Origin: Psoroptes ovis
Lineage: Eukaryota; Arthropoda; Arachnida; Sarcoptiformes; Psoroptidae
Direction of reading: 5' to 3'
Assembly (NCBI GenBank): GCA_002943765.1
Contig: PQWQ01000047.1
Location: 1 to 64,000 of the forward strand
DNA length: 64,000 bases
Shown here: piece by piece, positions 50,091-62,693 of the stretch
Numbering within the stretch: the stretch's first letter is position 1
Layout of the letters: every line of letters starts with the position of its first letter
Notes under the pieces: model-generated
The model's database searches: none
What the model saw: only the letters and a program-made list of their open reading frames with translations
What the model was told of the DNA's origin: nothing
Made by a program: the position numbers and the translations under genes

Positions 50091-51355
50091 TATTTAATAC
50101 AAATGGATGTTGTCGTTGGTAGAATAAGAGATAGGAAAGTGTTAAATTCCGGTTTTGCTGTGGAAATCAATCATTTTATCTCGTTTCAGTATCCATTCAG
50201 GCTCAAATTGTAAGATGTTCGAAATGAAATGGGACAAACTAAAATCAGAGAAGAATTTTCAGAATTCTGTCATCTGATTTCTAATTTTGGTGAGCATCTT
50301 GGAATATTTCAAAAGAATTCAAAAATTAAATTGATTTGAATCGAAATTCTTGAACAATCATAACCATAATAATTAAGAAGTTTTCATTCGTAGAAACTTT
50401 TGAAATTTTTCTTTAAGAATTTAAGAATTTTTTTTTTCAATTTTGAAATTCATTGTTTGAAATCAAATTGAATTCATTCAATTAAGAATTCGTGTTTTCA
50501 AACGTTTGACAATTTATTCCTCAATCATGCATCTTAAATGATGAAATTATCGAAATTATCATTAATGATGATGCATTGTTGGTAAAATTGTGATAATTTG
50601 TCAAGATATAGTATGATTATTCAAACTAATCATTTTTCGGTACACAACTTAATTGGTCATGTATCTCTTTCATATCGATTTCTCAGAGATATTTTTGTTT
50701 GAATTTGACGATCAAACAAAGATAGATTATCGGAATTATTTTGTGAATGGACAAATATGAAAATTTCGATCAATTTTGATTGAAATGAACAATTTCTTTC
50801 GATCTAAAAATGATTTAAAATGATGATTGTTTCATCAATTGGTCAATTTTTACGAGTGAAAACAAACTTGATAATTCTATTTTAAATTTGTAAAAATGAT
50901 GAAAAATAGAATCATTTTCACATTTAAATAAGAACTCAGCGAACATTTCAAATTGTTTTTTGTTTCACATTCGTTAAGGCCCTAATGGTTAGGGTATACA
51001 ACAAAGTTTCGCAGGGATTGCTGTTTCTCATTGTGTATATTTTGCATTTGTACATTAATTCATTCAATTCGTGCATGAATGTATTAGAAACACACATTGA
51101 AAATAATTCTCACTTCAAGTGTTACATTCAATTTGAAAATCATTTGACATGAAACTGGGTAAATTTTTTTGAAATTTTTTACAGAAAAGAATTTAAAACA
51201 AAATTTTCACTTGGTGAAAATTGTCCATGAAACAATAATATATAAACGTTGAAACACAAATTCTTTGATCATATCATGTTATCGTAATGATGATATTTTC
51301 AAACAAAAAGAATGGATGAAAAACTTAATTTTGCCAATTTTTTATTTAAAATAAA

Positions 51356-51436
51356 TTAGGTTGTCCCATAAGTTTTTGCCGTTTTTCGAATAAAATAACA
51401 TTTTAAAAAACGGCAAAAACTTATGGAACAACCTAA
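51356..51436. mobile_element. Hp-II hairpin MITE
   Basis: TTAGGTTGTCCCATAAGTTT, GCCGTTTTTCGAATAAAAT, then AACGGCAAAAACTTATGGAA and CAACCTAA. Confidence 0.87.
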
Positions 51437-51882
51437 ATATTTAAACGAAATGGAAAAAATTTCGTTTAAAATGTTTCAAACGAAATTCTTTGAATGAAAA
51501 AAAAGATGTAAGACATTCGAATGAATGAATGAAAAAATAATTCGATTTGATTTTTCAAAATTATCTATCATTTAGTTTAGTTAAGTTGCTGTATTTCATT
51601 CTCCATTTTAAAACATGACATAAATCGAGACAAACTTCAAGGGGGTGGGAAATAAGAAAAAAACTAAGAAAAAAATAAATTCACTTACTATTTCTTCGTT
51701 CATTTCAATTCATTATTGGCAATTTTCGGTTTCGCAAATTCACAAGTAAAGTAAAAAATATCGACGATGTATGTCTGAATGAATGAATATCGACGATTTG
51801 AAATGAACAAATTGATGATGATGATGATGATTCGGTGATTATTTGATGTGATAAAATGCATTCACATTTAATCATTTATATA

Positions 51883-51963
51883 TTAGGTTGTCCCATAAGT
51901 TTTTGCCGTTTTTTTGATATTTTCTTCATACGAAAAACGGTAAGAACTTATGGGACACCCTAA
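51883..51963. mobile_element. Hp-II hairpin MITE
   Basis: TTAGGTTGTCCCATAAGTTT, inner stem GCCGTTTTT pairing with AAAAACGGT, then GAACTTATGGGACACCCTAA. Confidence 0.87.
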
Positions 51964-52491
51964 ATATTATTGTTGAACATACATTCATATTGATTCAGTA
52001 CGATGTTTTAAGATGTGTTTTGAAACACTTTAAAAAAAGTTGAGCAAAGTTGAAATTTTGCACTCTTTACTCAAGAAGAATCTTCTGATCGCATGTTATC
52101 AATTGATGATGATGATGTATAACAATTTTCAAACGTAAAAACGTTCGAAAAAACACATTTATCTTTTTTGAAAAAAAAAAAATTGTCAATCGATCTAATT
52201 GTTTGAAACTAAATATAGAACTCTTTCAATACAAATCGTAGACTATTATGTGATTATTTGACAATAATCATTGTTGAATAACTTCGATTTTTTTTCGATT
52301 CGATCACGCAATTATGATTCATAGAAATCAAACAGAGCAATAATTTTCATTTGTAATTTATCAAAGATGAAAAATTGGATGAATAAACAAACAAATAAAC
52401 AAAACAAATGAAATATTTAAATGTGAATGGTCTTATAAGTCTATAGATGAATAAACAAATAAATAAAAAGATCAAATGCATTAATGCATCA

Positions 52492-52710
52492 CTATTTATA
52501 CACTTGATAATGTATTGAAAACATATATGCAAAGATGACTAAAAGCAAAAATCCAATTAAAGTTTTAAATATTTGATTTATTATTAATGATTTTGATTTT
52601 TGAATGATTTCAGATAATTTTTCATTTGATTTTGGTGAAAATTTTCTTAAGAAAAACAAAAAACTTTGAACATTAATAAGTGAAAATATTAATTTTTTTT
52701 TGTTATTCAT
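52492..52710 (-). CDS. small single-pass membrane protein, weak candidate
   Basis: A 72-codon frame with an ATG start, less repetitive than most chance frames here: a charged N-terminal part followed by one hydrophobic segment (KTLIGFLLLVIFAYMFSIHY) near residues 48-68. It lies about 370 bp downstream of the secreted-protein gene on the same strand. I do not recognise it. AT-rich DNA often encodes such runs by chance, so it is listed only as a possibility. Confidence 0.2.
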   Translation of the reverse strand: MNNKKKLIFSLINVQSFLFFLRKFSPKSNEKLSEIIQKSKSLIINQIFKTLIGFLLLVIFAYMFSIHYQVYK

Positions 52711-52760
52711 TTTATTTATTCAAATACATTAATCAGATTCATTAAAATTTTTGAAATAAT

Positions 52761-52846
52761 TTAGGTTGTCCGAAAAGTTAATTCGGCTTAATCCGATAGA
52801 GTTGTCACATGAAAATCGGCCAGAACTTTTTGGACAACCATCTAAT
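52761..52846 (+). mobile_element. Hp-III hairpin MITE
   Basis: TTAGGTTGTCCGAAAAGTTA, ATTCGGCTTAATCCGATAGA, ACATGAAAATCGGCCAGAAC, then TTTTTGGACAACC with a small ATC insertion before TAA. Confidence 0.85.
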
Positions 52847-53076
52847 AATTTATTTGAAAATTATTTAAAATTGAATCAATAGAAATTGGATAGAAAATGA
52901 TTTTCGAATAGAAAAAGAAATAATTCAAGAAAAAAATTGCATTTTAATTGTCATATTCAATTACTTTGTAAATTTAAAATTGTAAAATTATTGTTGACGC
53001 ATTAATTTATTTTTAAAAATAAAAATTTTCAAGGTCATCAATATGATTTGTTTCGATTGAAAAAAGACCAAAATTT

Positions 53077-53942
53077 TCAATCATTTTTCTTCGGTACAAT
53101 TTCGATCGGTGTTGTTGTTATTTGATTGAAAAATTTTGACAATGAATTTGTAATCGAATCGAATGGTGAAGATGATGATGATGATGATGATTGACCATTA
53201 TCATCATTGTTTGTTGTTACAGTATATTCATTATTTGATGGTAATGCTAGCTGTTGTCGCTGTCGTAACAATCCACTAACACCGGTTGCTGCATCCGAAC
53301 CAAAATTTTGTGCTTGTGAACCGAAATTTTTCATAAAATTACTAATCGATGTCATAGCTTCATTGAAATTTTTACTAATTGTTTCCGATAGATTTGTTGG
53401 ATTTAATGTTTCCGATATGGATGACCATGCACTGCTAACTGAATCAGTGATACATGCTTTCGAATCGAAATTTTCACACAGCTTTTTGATTGCTTGCATT
53501 GCTACATTTGATTCTAATGATTGCATTTTTTCTTCATATTGTGATTCTTGACATATTCTTGTTGATCGAGCAACAGTTACATATGCTTTTACACCTTGCA
53601 AGCAAAGATCATAGCGTGCATTTTTGCTATTTGTGGCCAATGTAAAATATTCAAAAAAATTAAATAAATGGATCAATGAAAAATATTTATCTTAATAAAT
53701 GAAAAGATTTCAAATTACCAACAAGCAACTTTTGGATCTAAACTATCCATAGAAATCAATGTTGCACGTATAGCTTTACAGCTATCCATCATTGAATCCA
53801 ATACTTTATCGCATGTTTCATTATTTGCATTTACACCTTTGGAAATGAAAGAATTATTTAATGTATAATTTAAAAATTCGTAATAATTATTACCAATGCT
53901 AAATAATAATAATAAAATCACGAATTTAATCAAGAATTTCAT
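53077..53942 (-). CDS. secreted Cys-containing protein, family not recognised
   Basis: Two exons: 53942-53719 and 53626-53077, intron 92 bp (GTAATT...AG), giving 257 residues. The join reads VACCKNARYDLCLQGVKAYV across the junction and avoids an in-frame stop met by the other possible acceptor. A signal peptide (MKFLIKFVILLLLFSIG) is followed by a helical region with spaced cysteines (ETCDKVL, DSCKAIR, ACC, DLC, RICQ, KLC, KACI), suggesting a disulfide-braced helical bundle. The tail has amphipathic Ser/Asn/Phe repeats and poly-Ser. Probably extracellular; no catalytic motif is seen and no function can be given. Confidence 0.68.
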
Positions 53943-54528
53943 TTTGTTTTAAAGAAATTTCGAATGGAAAAATAGCCAGAAACGTAAAAAATCAAACAAC
54001 CAGCACTGTTCAATAGTCTTATGATATGAATAATTTCCAAATAATCGATTAATTTAGTTGTTTTGTTGATAAACTCTCAAATCAAATAAATCAAATTAAA
54101 TGATCAGTGATATTGATATGAGAGAAAAGCTTGAAAAACGATTTAAGCATTTAATTCAACGAAGAGAAAAAATTCAAATTATGCTGATAAATCATATCAA
54201 CAACACCAACCAACCAATCAACCAACAAGACCTTTGCATCTTGAAATCTTAGATTCATTTTCGCTGAATTTTCTGCTTTAAATGCGTTAATTTATTAATG
54301 CTTCAAAGTCAAAAAATTTTCCAAATTAAAAATTATTGCAATCAAAGCGTTATCTATCGTACTTGAAAATAAATATTTTAAAAAATTCAAAACTTCAGCG
54401 CAAATTATTATTATTAATGTGAATGATCATCACAAATTCTCAGATTTTAAATAAGCGCAATGTCTACGATCATTTATGATGGATTTTGATAAATCATCAT
54501 AAAATTTTCATTTTCAATGTTAATTTTC

Positions 54529-54692
54529 CAAGCAGCCTATGCTTTTCACGCAGCCTGGCATTTGCCTGTGTCAATGCCTCAGGTTTAAATCCACAGCATT
54601 CAGAGCTTTTTCTTTGCCATTAACCATTAATAATCCGTGGTTATTTTCTTTGCCATCGATTAACAGATCCCACCGACGCCTCTAGCGCGTTT
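54529..54692. other. less AT-rich island upstream of the secreted-protein gene
   Basis: Contains GCAGCCT twice, TTTTCTTTGCCAT twice (54607-54619 and about 54645), CAATGCCTCAGG and CCGACGCCTCTAGCGCG. About 590-750 bp upstream of the start codon at 53942. Promoter or enhancer identity is inference. Confidence 0.35.
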
Positions 54693-55093
54693 ATTTAAAG
54701 AAAAAAAAATCTTGAACAAATGATTCAAAGATTTAGATTTAGAGTAAATTATCAAATTTTTTTTGATGAAATACTAATTTTTTAAAAAATTCAAGTTTTC
54801 ACATATTAATGTGTTTATCAAAAAAATGAATTTCATTCAAATTATTTGTAAAAGATCATGAATATATTATCGAAGATAAGACTGAGAGAACATCTCGGAA
54901 ACATTATTTGTCGCATAAAAATTATTATTTGTTGTGCGTTTTTTGTTTTTTGTAATTAAAAAAAAAATTCCTAAACCCATAGTTCAAATATAGATATATG
55001 AAATAAATAAATAAATAAATGAATCAAATTGTTTGTTTGCCTACCTACCAAAGCTAACTGTTATTGAATTATTGGAAAATTGGTTATCGAAAC

Positions 55094-55174
55094 ATAAGGT
55101 TGCCCGGAAAATTTTGGCCGGTCTTATCGTAGAAAATCATTAAAAAATCGGCAAAAACTTTCCGGACAGCCTAA
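55094..55174 (+). mobile_element. Hp-I hairpin MITE
   Basis: ATAAGGTTGCCCGGAAAATT, loop CTTATCGTAG, then AAACTTTCCGGACAGCCTAA. Sited about 320 bp past the ZSWIM stop codon. Confidence 0.84.
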
Positions 55175-55492
55175 TATTAAAAAAAAAGATCAAAAAATGA
55201 AAAATGAGGTTCGAATCATGAATGGTTTGAAGCAATGTCTGATTTTGTATATGAGATTTACTTGCTTCTGTACACATAAGTTTACATTAAAATTTTATGA
55301 TTAAATCAATCAAGTTATTGTTTTTGATGGTGGTGGAGGATGTATAAATGAAAATGAATGAATTCAAATGGTTAATTAGTGTTTGTGTAATTCAATGAAT
55401 ATGGCAATGTTGGTACAGGTTAGTTGGTTGTCGAATTCAAAAATTAGATCAATTTGAACTGCCCCATTTATTTTATAAATCATTTCGGAGGA

Positions 55493-58400
55493 TTATTTAA
55501 ATCTTTCATTGACTAGAAACATTAATTTTTTCTTTCCCTTGTAAAGTGTTTTAATTTTATCCAATAATTTAGCAAATTCGTTTGGGCCATCCGGTGCCAA
55601 TATAATTGTTTCTTGTGCCCGAGTTAAATATTCAATGAAATCACTATAATGTCTTGGACTGATATGTTCTAAACGTCTCATAATAGCTTCAATATATGCT
55701 TCAACAGCTGCAAATAATAATTTACATAATGGTGGTTGTTCTAATGAATATGTTTTATATTGTCGACGACGTAATCGTTCTTCCAGTGTTAAATGTTCAA
55801 TGACCAAATTTGATGGATCGGACACATAATTATTGCCAGCTACAACATTATTTTGATTGATCATCATTGATTTAGAAATGAGTGGATGACAACAACAACG
55901 AATCATATCGGCTAGCACTGATGCACATTGTACATTTTTGATTAAAATATCAACAAGTCGATTCAATTCTTCTGTGCCCATACATTGTGCTAAATTACAT
56001 GTCCATTGCAGATCATTGATGTATTGATCATTATCGTAAGCCGATGGAATATATACTTGATTAGCAGCCAATAAGGCAATTTTACAGGCACGTTCATAAG
56101 CACCTTGTGTTTCGATATATTTAGCTATTGGAAATAATTCCAGCGGACCAATTTGTTTTAAAGTTGCAGCTTTCTCCACTATTCTTGCAATCGTATCGAA
56201 AGCAATTTGATCTTTTTCACACAATGCTAATGAAGCCATTGCACATCTTGATGGATCTTTCATTGAACATTCAACAGCAAGTTTTCTTGCTGCACTAGCT
56301 AATTCTTCGGAACGCATTATATGATCACGAACACATAATCGAGTGCTGGAATCTTGATTCAACACTGCTGATGCAACATGCCGGACAGCTTCATAAGGAT
56401 TGAAATATTCTTTCCAATTTCTCATTAAATAAATGATTTTTTCATAACCAATTTTAGTCGCACATGTCACTAACCATTGTATTGTATTACGGCGACAATC
56501 ATCAAATGTTTTGCCATTGTTCAATGCTATTTTAGCTAAATGTAAACCAAATTGATATGCAATACGCAATAAATATTCTTGCCGATTTCTACTATTCAGG
56601 CTGAAATTAAATATATCTTTTGCCAATTTATTCAAATAATCTGGATCGATGACATAATTTTTTATCGTTTCAAATATAAGTACTAATTGTGGATAATCAT
56701 TACGAGCTGCAAATAACATTGTTCGAGCCAGCAACGATTGAACTTCTAGATACATTTCGAAAAATTCAAAATTTGAGCGGGTTCTACGATTGTTTTCGTC
56801 TTTGAAAGCGAAAAATCTAATACAAATAAAAAAATGAAATATTAAATATGAAAGCATTTCGACCGAAAAAGCACAAACCTTAGCGATCGAAGGCCAATAT
56901 TATATGCGAGATCAGGATCAGAAGGTAGCAATGAACCAAACATGTAGCGTACAAGACCAGGAATTTGGACAACATCTGATGGCACAAATGACAATCGATG
57001 TTCACCGGCTACCATGTCACTAAGTATTCCATATTCGATTAAATAGCGTGCATGTTTTTTAATTGTTGTGATGAGAATCGTGTCCAATTTAATATCCAAT
57101 AATTTACGTATCAATCGTTCTTCTTGGCGACAACTACGATCACGTTGGCTATCGATATCTGGTGATCGACGAATTTGCGTGAGGCCAATCAATGCAATGT
57201 AAACGGCTGCATTTAGATATGTATCAAAATAATTCGATGAACCAGCCACTCTTATATGATTTAATTTAATTTTTTCCTGATTATTATCATTATCATTTGT
57301 TGACATATTACCATCTTTGTCCACCGGAACATTCATTTCATTATACTGGACAAAGACATCGACCAATGAATTACGGCCAGTTCCTCTCATGTTTCTTCTA
57401 TCATAACCAATCAAAGCATAATGTGCATCATATGACATCGAGTCGCCTGTCGTTGATGCTTCACACAATGTATCGAATAATATTCCTATCGGATCCAATG
57501 GATTACCGATCCAAGAATCGGATGATGGAACAACATTAATATGACAGATATTTTCTCGTTCTTGTATGAATTGCTGATGACGAAACCAGCGTACTATAGC
57601 CATTGAGAGACGAATAGCTTCTTGTAATCGACCGTTAACACGTAATGATGCTACGCGTACCGATGCTGTTGGCAAATGTTCTTTCCACATAGGAAAGCCG
57701 TCATGATCAAATTTCTCTTCAAGATTACAATATGAATATTTTCTATCCATTGGCCCGCTGTGATTAAGAATCAATTGTAAATGTGGATCGTCCCATGAGA
57801 TAAACGATGCTTCTAATGCTCTTTCAAAGATTCTATTTCTCGTTGGCTGAGAATTGTGGCCATTCCGTGATGAATTTGATCTTCTATCATATGGCCTATT
57901 GAAATTAGCCATTGATTCATTGCTACTGGATGATGCCGACGACGATGCATTCAGGAAACGATGATGCATTTGATCATCATTTATCGTTTGTACATTAAGA
58001 CTAAAATATGTATCCTCACGAGGACCATTCGATGACCAATTTTTGAACATTTCACGCCATTCTAAACGTTTTAAATGCGGTAAAGATGGATCGGAAACAA
58101 TAAATATCCAAAGATTTGTCAAATGATCCCATAGAAAATTATATAAATCAAAATATACATCATCGACCGGAACATCCAATTTAAGATAATGAGAATATGA
58201 ATAAAGAAATTGTTCAGTTATGATTCTTAGGAATCGAGAACCATTTGAATCTTTAATTTTGAGCATTTCAATGACCTATTTTAAAATTTTATTTGAAAAA
58301 AATTCTTAGGAAAAAAGATTCACATTAAAAAGAGTGAGACAAACCTTATAGAATAGTAAAATGATTTTATTTGATCCTGTTGGTATGGCAATAAACTTAA

Positions 58401-61400
58401 CCAAATCTCTAATTTGTGCTGCTGTTCGTTCTTCATTCAAATACCAATCGTGTGGTCCATAAACACAAGCACCAGCTGTTGGATCCGGTGCACCATTAAT
58501 TAAATTGATTGTTGTATGTTTTTGATTCAATTCATCGGCTAATCGTTGTACTGTAGGCAATATTTGTACATGATGTTCAGCAATTAAATATTGCACTAAT
58601 TTTTGTAATTGTTGTCGATCGAGATCAAGTAAAGTTTCTGAAATGTTTATCAAATATCAATATAATTATCGAACACATTTCTTATTTATAATGAATCGTT
58701 CTTTTCCTAAGAATATTAAAAAAAAACATACCTGATATTGGAATACGTAAATCAAATGAATATGGTTTATGTATTCTATACAATGCTAAAGCAACAACAT
58801 GTTCACACCAGAATAAATGTGCAGCTCGTGGTGTACAAGTACATGTTACCGATGTTATTTTGCACCTATTCATTTTGAATAATGATGAAAAGAGAGCCAT
58901 ATAAATATTTTAAGAAATTACATCAGATTTATATAAGACATATAATATATTAACCTGTCAAATGTGATCGATACTAAACAGCTATTCAAATTTGTACATT
59001 TTCTATATGATAATGAATTGATGGTTGATGATAATGGATCATGAATGCTTTGATTGTTATTATTATTATAATTATTGCCAAATCCAACACCATTATTATT
59101 ATTATTATTCATTAATCGATCATTTTGAATAAATCTCCAGAAATTTTTTTCTGCCGTTGCTGATCCAAACTGATATGACGACGATGATGATGATTGAAAA
59201 TATTGCATATTTGCAGATTGTGAGTGCAGCTGTTTATTATTATTCAATGATTGTAAATCGATAACGATTCCAGTTAAATTGAATCCTGTAAAATTTTTTT
59301 TAATCAAAGGTTTTAAAGAAAATTATGAGATTTTCAATTTCTAGGATTATAGAAATGATAATAATAATAATGACAAACAAACAAACAAACAAAGCGGTAA
59401 AGTAAACTTTTTAAACTGATTGATTTATTCTCCCAAAAATCTTGAATTAAATATTTTTCAAGCTTGGAAAAATATATGAGTTGAAATCATATTTCAACTC
59501 AAGTTTCAATCCGATATTATTATTATTCTTGAAACATTTCAAAAATTTTTTTTTCAATGAAATTTCATTACAACAAATGGATGAAAAATGAATTTCTTTT
59601 TTTAAAAATTAAGAATATTTTTAAAAGCCATTTGTTTGTTTTACTAAAATTTAATCGCATAATAAAATATTTTAGACAAACAAAATTCATAATTCAATTC
59701 AATTCAATTCACAACTTAAAACTAAACAGCTTTCCGAAGCTTTGGGGTATGGGGTACATTGGGTACATTGTAACACCATAACCATCATTTGAAATTGAAA
59801 TTCTATTAAAATCAATAATAAAGTCCCCTTGAATGTTTCATGGGTTTCAAATGAATATTTTTATTTTTTCAAAAATAAATTCCACGCTCTAAAATCTAAA
59901 AAATCGTGACAATCATCTGTGAACAATTTTTTTCCTTTTTATCAAAATCAAAAGATCCTGTACATGTGTTTACTCAATCATTTTTCATGGTCATCATGTA
60001 TAAAAAAAAATTTGTTCACAAATAATTTTCCTTCAGGGTAAAAGTTCATAGTTCATTCACGAAAATCATTTCAAGATGATTATTTGTGTAAACACAAAAA
60101 TCGATAGCAAAGATAGGAAATTTTTTAAAAAGTTTAAAGATATAAAACCACCTGAAGAAAAACTGTGTCACCGACCTCTTTGTTATTGGGTTGTCCCATA
60201 AGTTCTTGTCGGTTTTTTAAATTTTTTTTTTTCATTCGAAAAACGGCAAGAACTTATGGGACAACCTAATATTTGAAAAAGTAAATAATAATTTATATAG
60301 AACACAATGATCAAATGCAAATAATAAATAATAATTGAACAAACAACCCAACCAACCGGTCAACCAAAAAAAAATATGATTAGTGAAAAAATAAAAATAC
60401 CACCACCAACCACCACCCATCTCAAACAATGAATGATTTTTTAAAGCAAAAAATCTTGTAATAAAATATTCTATTATTATTATTATTTTGATCAACAAAA
60501 TGTCGGTGACCTGAAGATAGATTCGTGTTCAATGTTCAAGTTTATGCATTTTTACAGGCATAAATATGCATATAGAAATTACACGTTTAAATAATATTAG
60601 GTTGTACGAAAAGTTCATTCCGCTTAATCAGATCAAGTTGCTCATGAAAATCGGCCAGAACTTTCCGGACAATCTAAAAATTGAAATAATAAATAATGAT
60701 TGAAATAGACCATTCTATTCATTCACATGAGACACACACACACAAATGCTTCAGGTGATTTTTTTACTTTTGTTTTTTTTTCTTTTTGTACAAATTTGTT
60801 GTTTGAAAAAATAAAAAAAATACAGGTCGTTTTGGTTGGTTGATTGGTTAGTTGCTTTGGTTAGTTTTCTTTCATATCAGTTTATGTGGATAATACCAAA
60901 CTGATAAAATGATAATATCATTTTGATTGATTTGATTTGTTTGAAATTGAAATATGATTTTCTATCGTTTTTTGGCTCGTTTCAAATCACTGAATTTATA
61001 TTTTTTGTTAAAAATGAGAACAAATAAATGAGCAATTTTCAATTTCATTTTGTCGTAAATATGTTTCAATGTTTATTTTACACTGAAACTGTCAGATATT
61101 TTTTTCCCTAAAATATCCACCATTTGTTTGCTATTAAAATTGAACAATAAATTTTCAATGTTTGTCTGAATCATTGAGATTTACACAATTGAAAAAATGA
61201 ATAAGATTGAGATAAATAAGACTAAACATATTTAAGACTTTTGAATTTTTTTTTTGTTCAAATAAATTTTAAATGATTCAATTTGATTCATGTAATGTGA
61301 TTCTCAAGGATTATAATACACACATACCGATTTGCATAACTTGTTTTATTGTTCCTGAACAAAGTAATTGTAGCCCTTTATCAAATGTTGATCGTGATTC

Positions 61401-62693
61401 CCATTCCAGGTCATTATTCATTTGTATATTATTATTATTGTTATTAATTGATATTGTTACCGATGATGGTATCGATGATGATGATGATGATGATGCATTG
61501 AAATTTCCTAAGAAATTCGTAGCTGTCGAAGATTGATTAATTTGATTATTTGGATAATTTATTGAATTAAAATCTGGTTTAAATATCGATGATATTGATG
61601 AATATAAACGTATGTAGCTTTCATCACGTGGAAATGACCAAAAAATTATTCGTTTTTGTACTGGTTCCGGTATCGAACTATATTGTTGTTCAATATATTC
61701 ATACGGAATGAATTCGGCAACAAAACGTGCAGCTATTTCCAGTAATGATTCTGGTTGATAAAGGTGTTCAATGATTGCTGTGTTGGTTATCAAAGAATCA
61801 TTTGCGATTGTTGTTGTCGTTGGTAATGCTGATGATGATGATGATGATGATGATGAGGTCGGTATGGTTAATGATGAATCATTTGGTTGATATTGATATT
61901 GTTGTGCTTGTGCTTGTGGTTGTTGTTGTTGTTGTTGATTTAATGAATCAAATAGAATAAATCTTAAACTATGATTTCGTAATCTAATTTTTGATTGTTG
62001 ATCTCTATTATTATTATTAATATTAATAGATTGATTATATAAATTTGGCATTTGTGATGATGATGATGATGGTTGAAATCGATTTTGACAACGACAACAA
62101 TAAAATGTTGAACATTGTCTACGTAATGATGATGATAATGATTGTTGCTGTTGCTGCTGTTGTTGTTGTTGTTGTTGTTGATTTGATAATTGTCCATTTA
62201 ATGATGAATAGGCACCAGGATAATAAAGGCATCTTCCGTGAGCTAATTTAGTTTGAATTTTATCATTATTACCATTAATAGAATTACAAGTAGATGATGA
62301 TGATGATGATAATGTACGTAATTTGTCATGTTGGAAATTTGATTTATTATCATTACGTATTGAGCAATTATTATTAATCGATGATGATGATGTTGATGTT
62401 GATGATCGAATTTTTCGTTTCGAATCAACAACATCATAATCATCGTAATCATCATGGCCATCACTGTTATTGCTGTGATCAGCAGCCGCCACACTATCGC
62501 CAACAACAACAATTACATTGTTATTATTATCATCATTTTCAATACATAATCGTTTTTTAGACATAAAAGACGATGATGAAGACGTTGTTGATGATGATGA
62601 TGATGTTGAATGTGATTGTTCATCATTATTTGATGATGATGAACAATCATTTGTTGATGTCGCTGCTGCTGCTGCCGATGAAGATTTAGACAT
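55493..62693 (-). CDS. SWIM-type zinc-finger protein, ZSWIM4/5/6 orthologue
   Basis: Six exons: 62693-61328, 59285-58955, 58865-58732, 58637-58345, 58275-56879 and 56816-55493. Together they total 4845 bp, exactly 1615 codons with stop. The N-terminal 310 residues are Ser/Gln/Asn/Asp low complexity. The family's N-terminal motif follows (SLLEIAARFVAEFIPYEYIE, then PEPVQKRIIFWSFPRDES). The SWIM finger is C574-T-C576 ... C586-E-H588 within VTCTCTP...FWCEHVVALALYR. Downstream matches to vertebrate ZSWIM5/6 include PISETLLDLDRQQLQKLVQY, NGAPDPTAGA, DSNGSRFLRIITEQF, HPLDPIG-type NPLDPIG, WLVTCATKIGYEK and the ending YKGKKKLMFLVNERFK. Vertebrate relatives are near 1200 residues; the extra length here is N-terminal. 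Family members are nuclear or developmental regulators, and ZSWIM8 relatives act with cullin E3 ligases; a similar role here is inference. Confidence 0.93.
60186..60269. mobile_element. Hp-II hairpin MITE (intronic)
   Basis: TTGGGTTGTCCCATAAGTTC and GAACTTATGGGACAACCTAA around a T-rich loop. The stem pairs nearly to the ends, one of the best Hp-II copies. Confidence 0.9.
60597..60678 (+). mobile_element. Hp-III hairpin MITE (intronic)
   Basis: TTAGGTTGTACGAAAAGTTC, ATTCCGCTTAATCAGATCAA, CATGAAAATCGGCCAGAAC, then TTTCCGGACAATCTAA. Confidence 0.85.

Larger units (their letters stand above)
40001..53076. other. gene-poor region, third part
   Basis: Thirteen kilobases with hairpin elements at 40252, 41020, 41925, 43369, 43827, 44419, 45312, 46449, 48977, 49315, 50009, 51356, 51883 and 52761. 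A CAA-rich, less AT-rich patch at 49550-49970 is open on both strands. A small minus-strand frame at 52492-52710 is listed separately as a weak candidate. Confidence 0.5.
53943..55492. other. intergenic, tandem minus-strand genes
   Basis: 1.55 kb holding the upstream region of the secreted-protein gene and the 3' flank of the ZSWIM gene. Contains a hairpin element at 55094-55174 and a less AT-rich island at 54529-54692. No other gene. Confidence 0.6.
59286..61327. other. intron 1 of the ZSWIM gene (2.04 kb)
   Basis: Donor GTATGTG after ATCG, acceptor TTTACAG before GATTCAATTT. It separates the low-complexity exon from the SWIM-encoding exons and carries hairpin elements at 60186-60269 and 60597-60678. 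The other introns of this gene are only 62-91 bp. Confidence 0.85.

Noticed and set aside
50975..51030. tRNA-like D-arm string TAATGGTTAGGGTAT
   Set aside because: No B-box (GGTTCGA) at the expected distance and no cloverleaf can be drawn.
55208..55220. B-box-like GGTTCGAATC
   Set aside because: No A-box or acceptor stem upstream; the sequence before it is poly-A next to a hairpin element.
2870..60678. Reading the regularly repeated hairpins as a CRISPR-like array or as bacterial terminators
   Set aside because: Spacing is irregular (hundreds to thousands of bases), the units are dispersed and TA-flanked in a eukaryotic context, and no cas-type gene is present.
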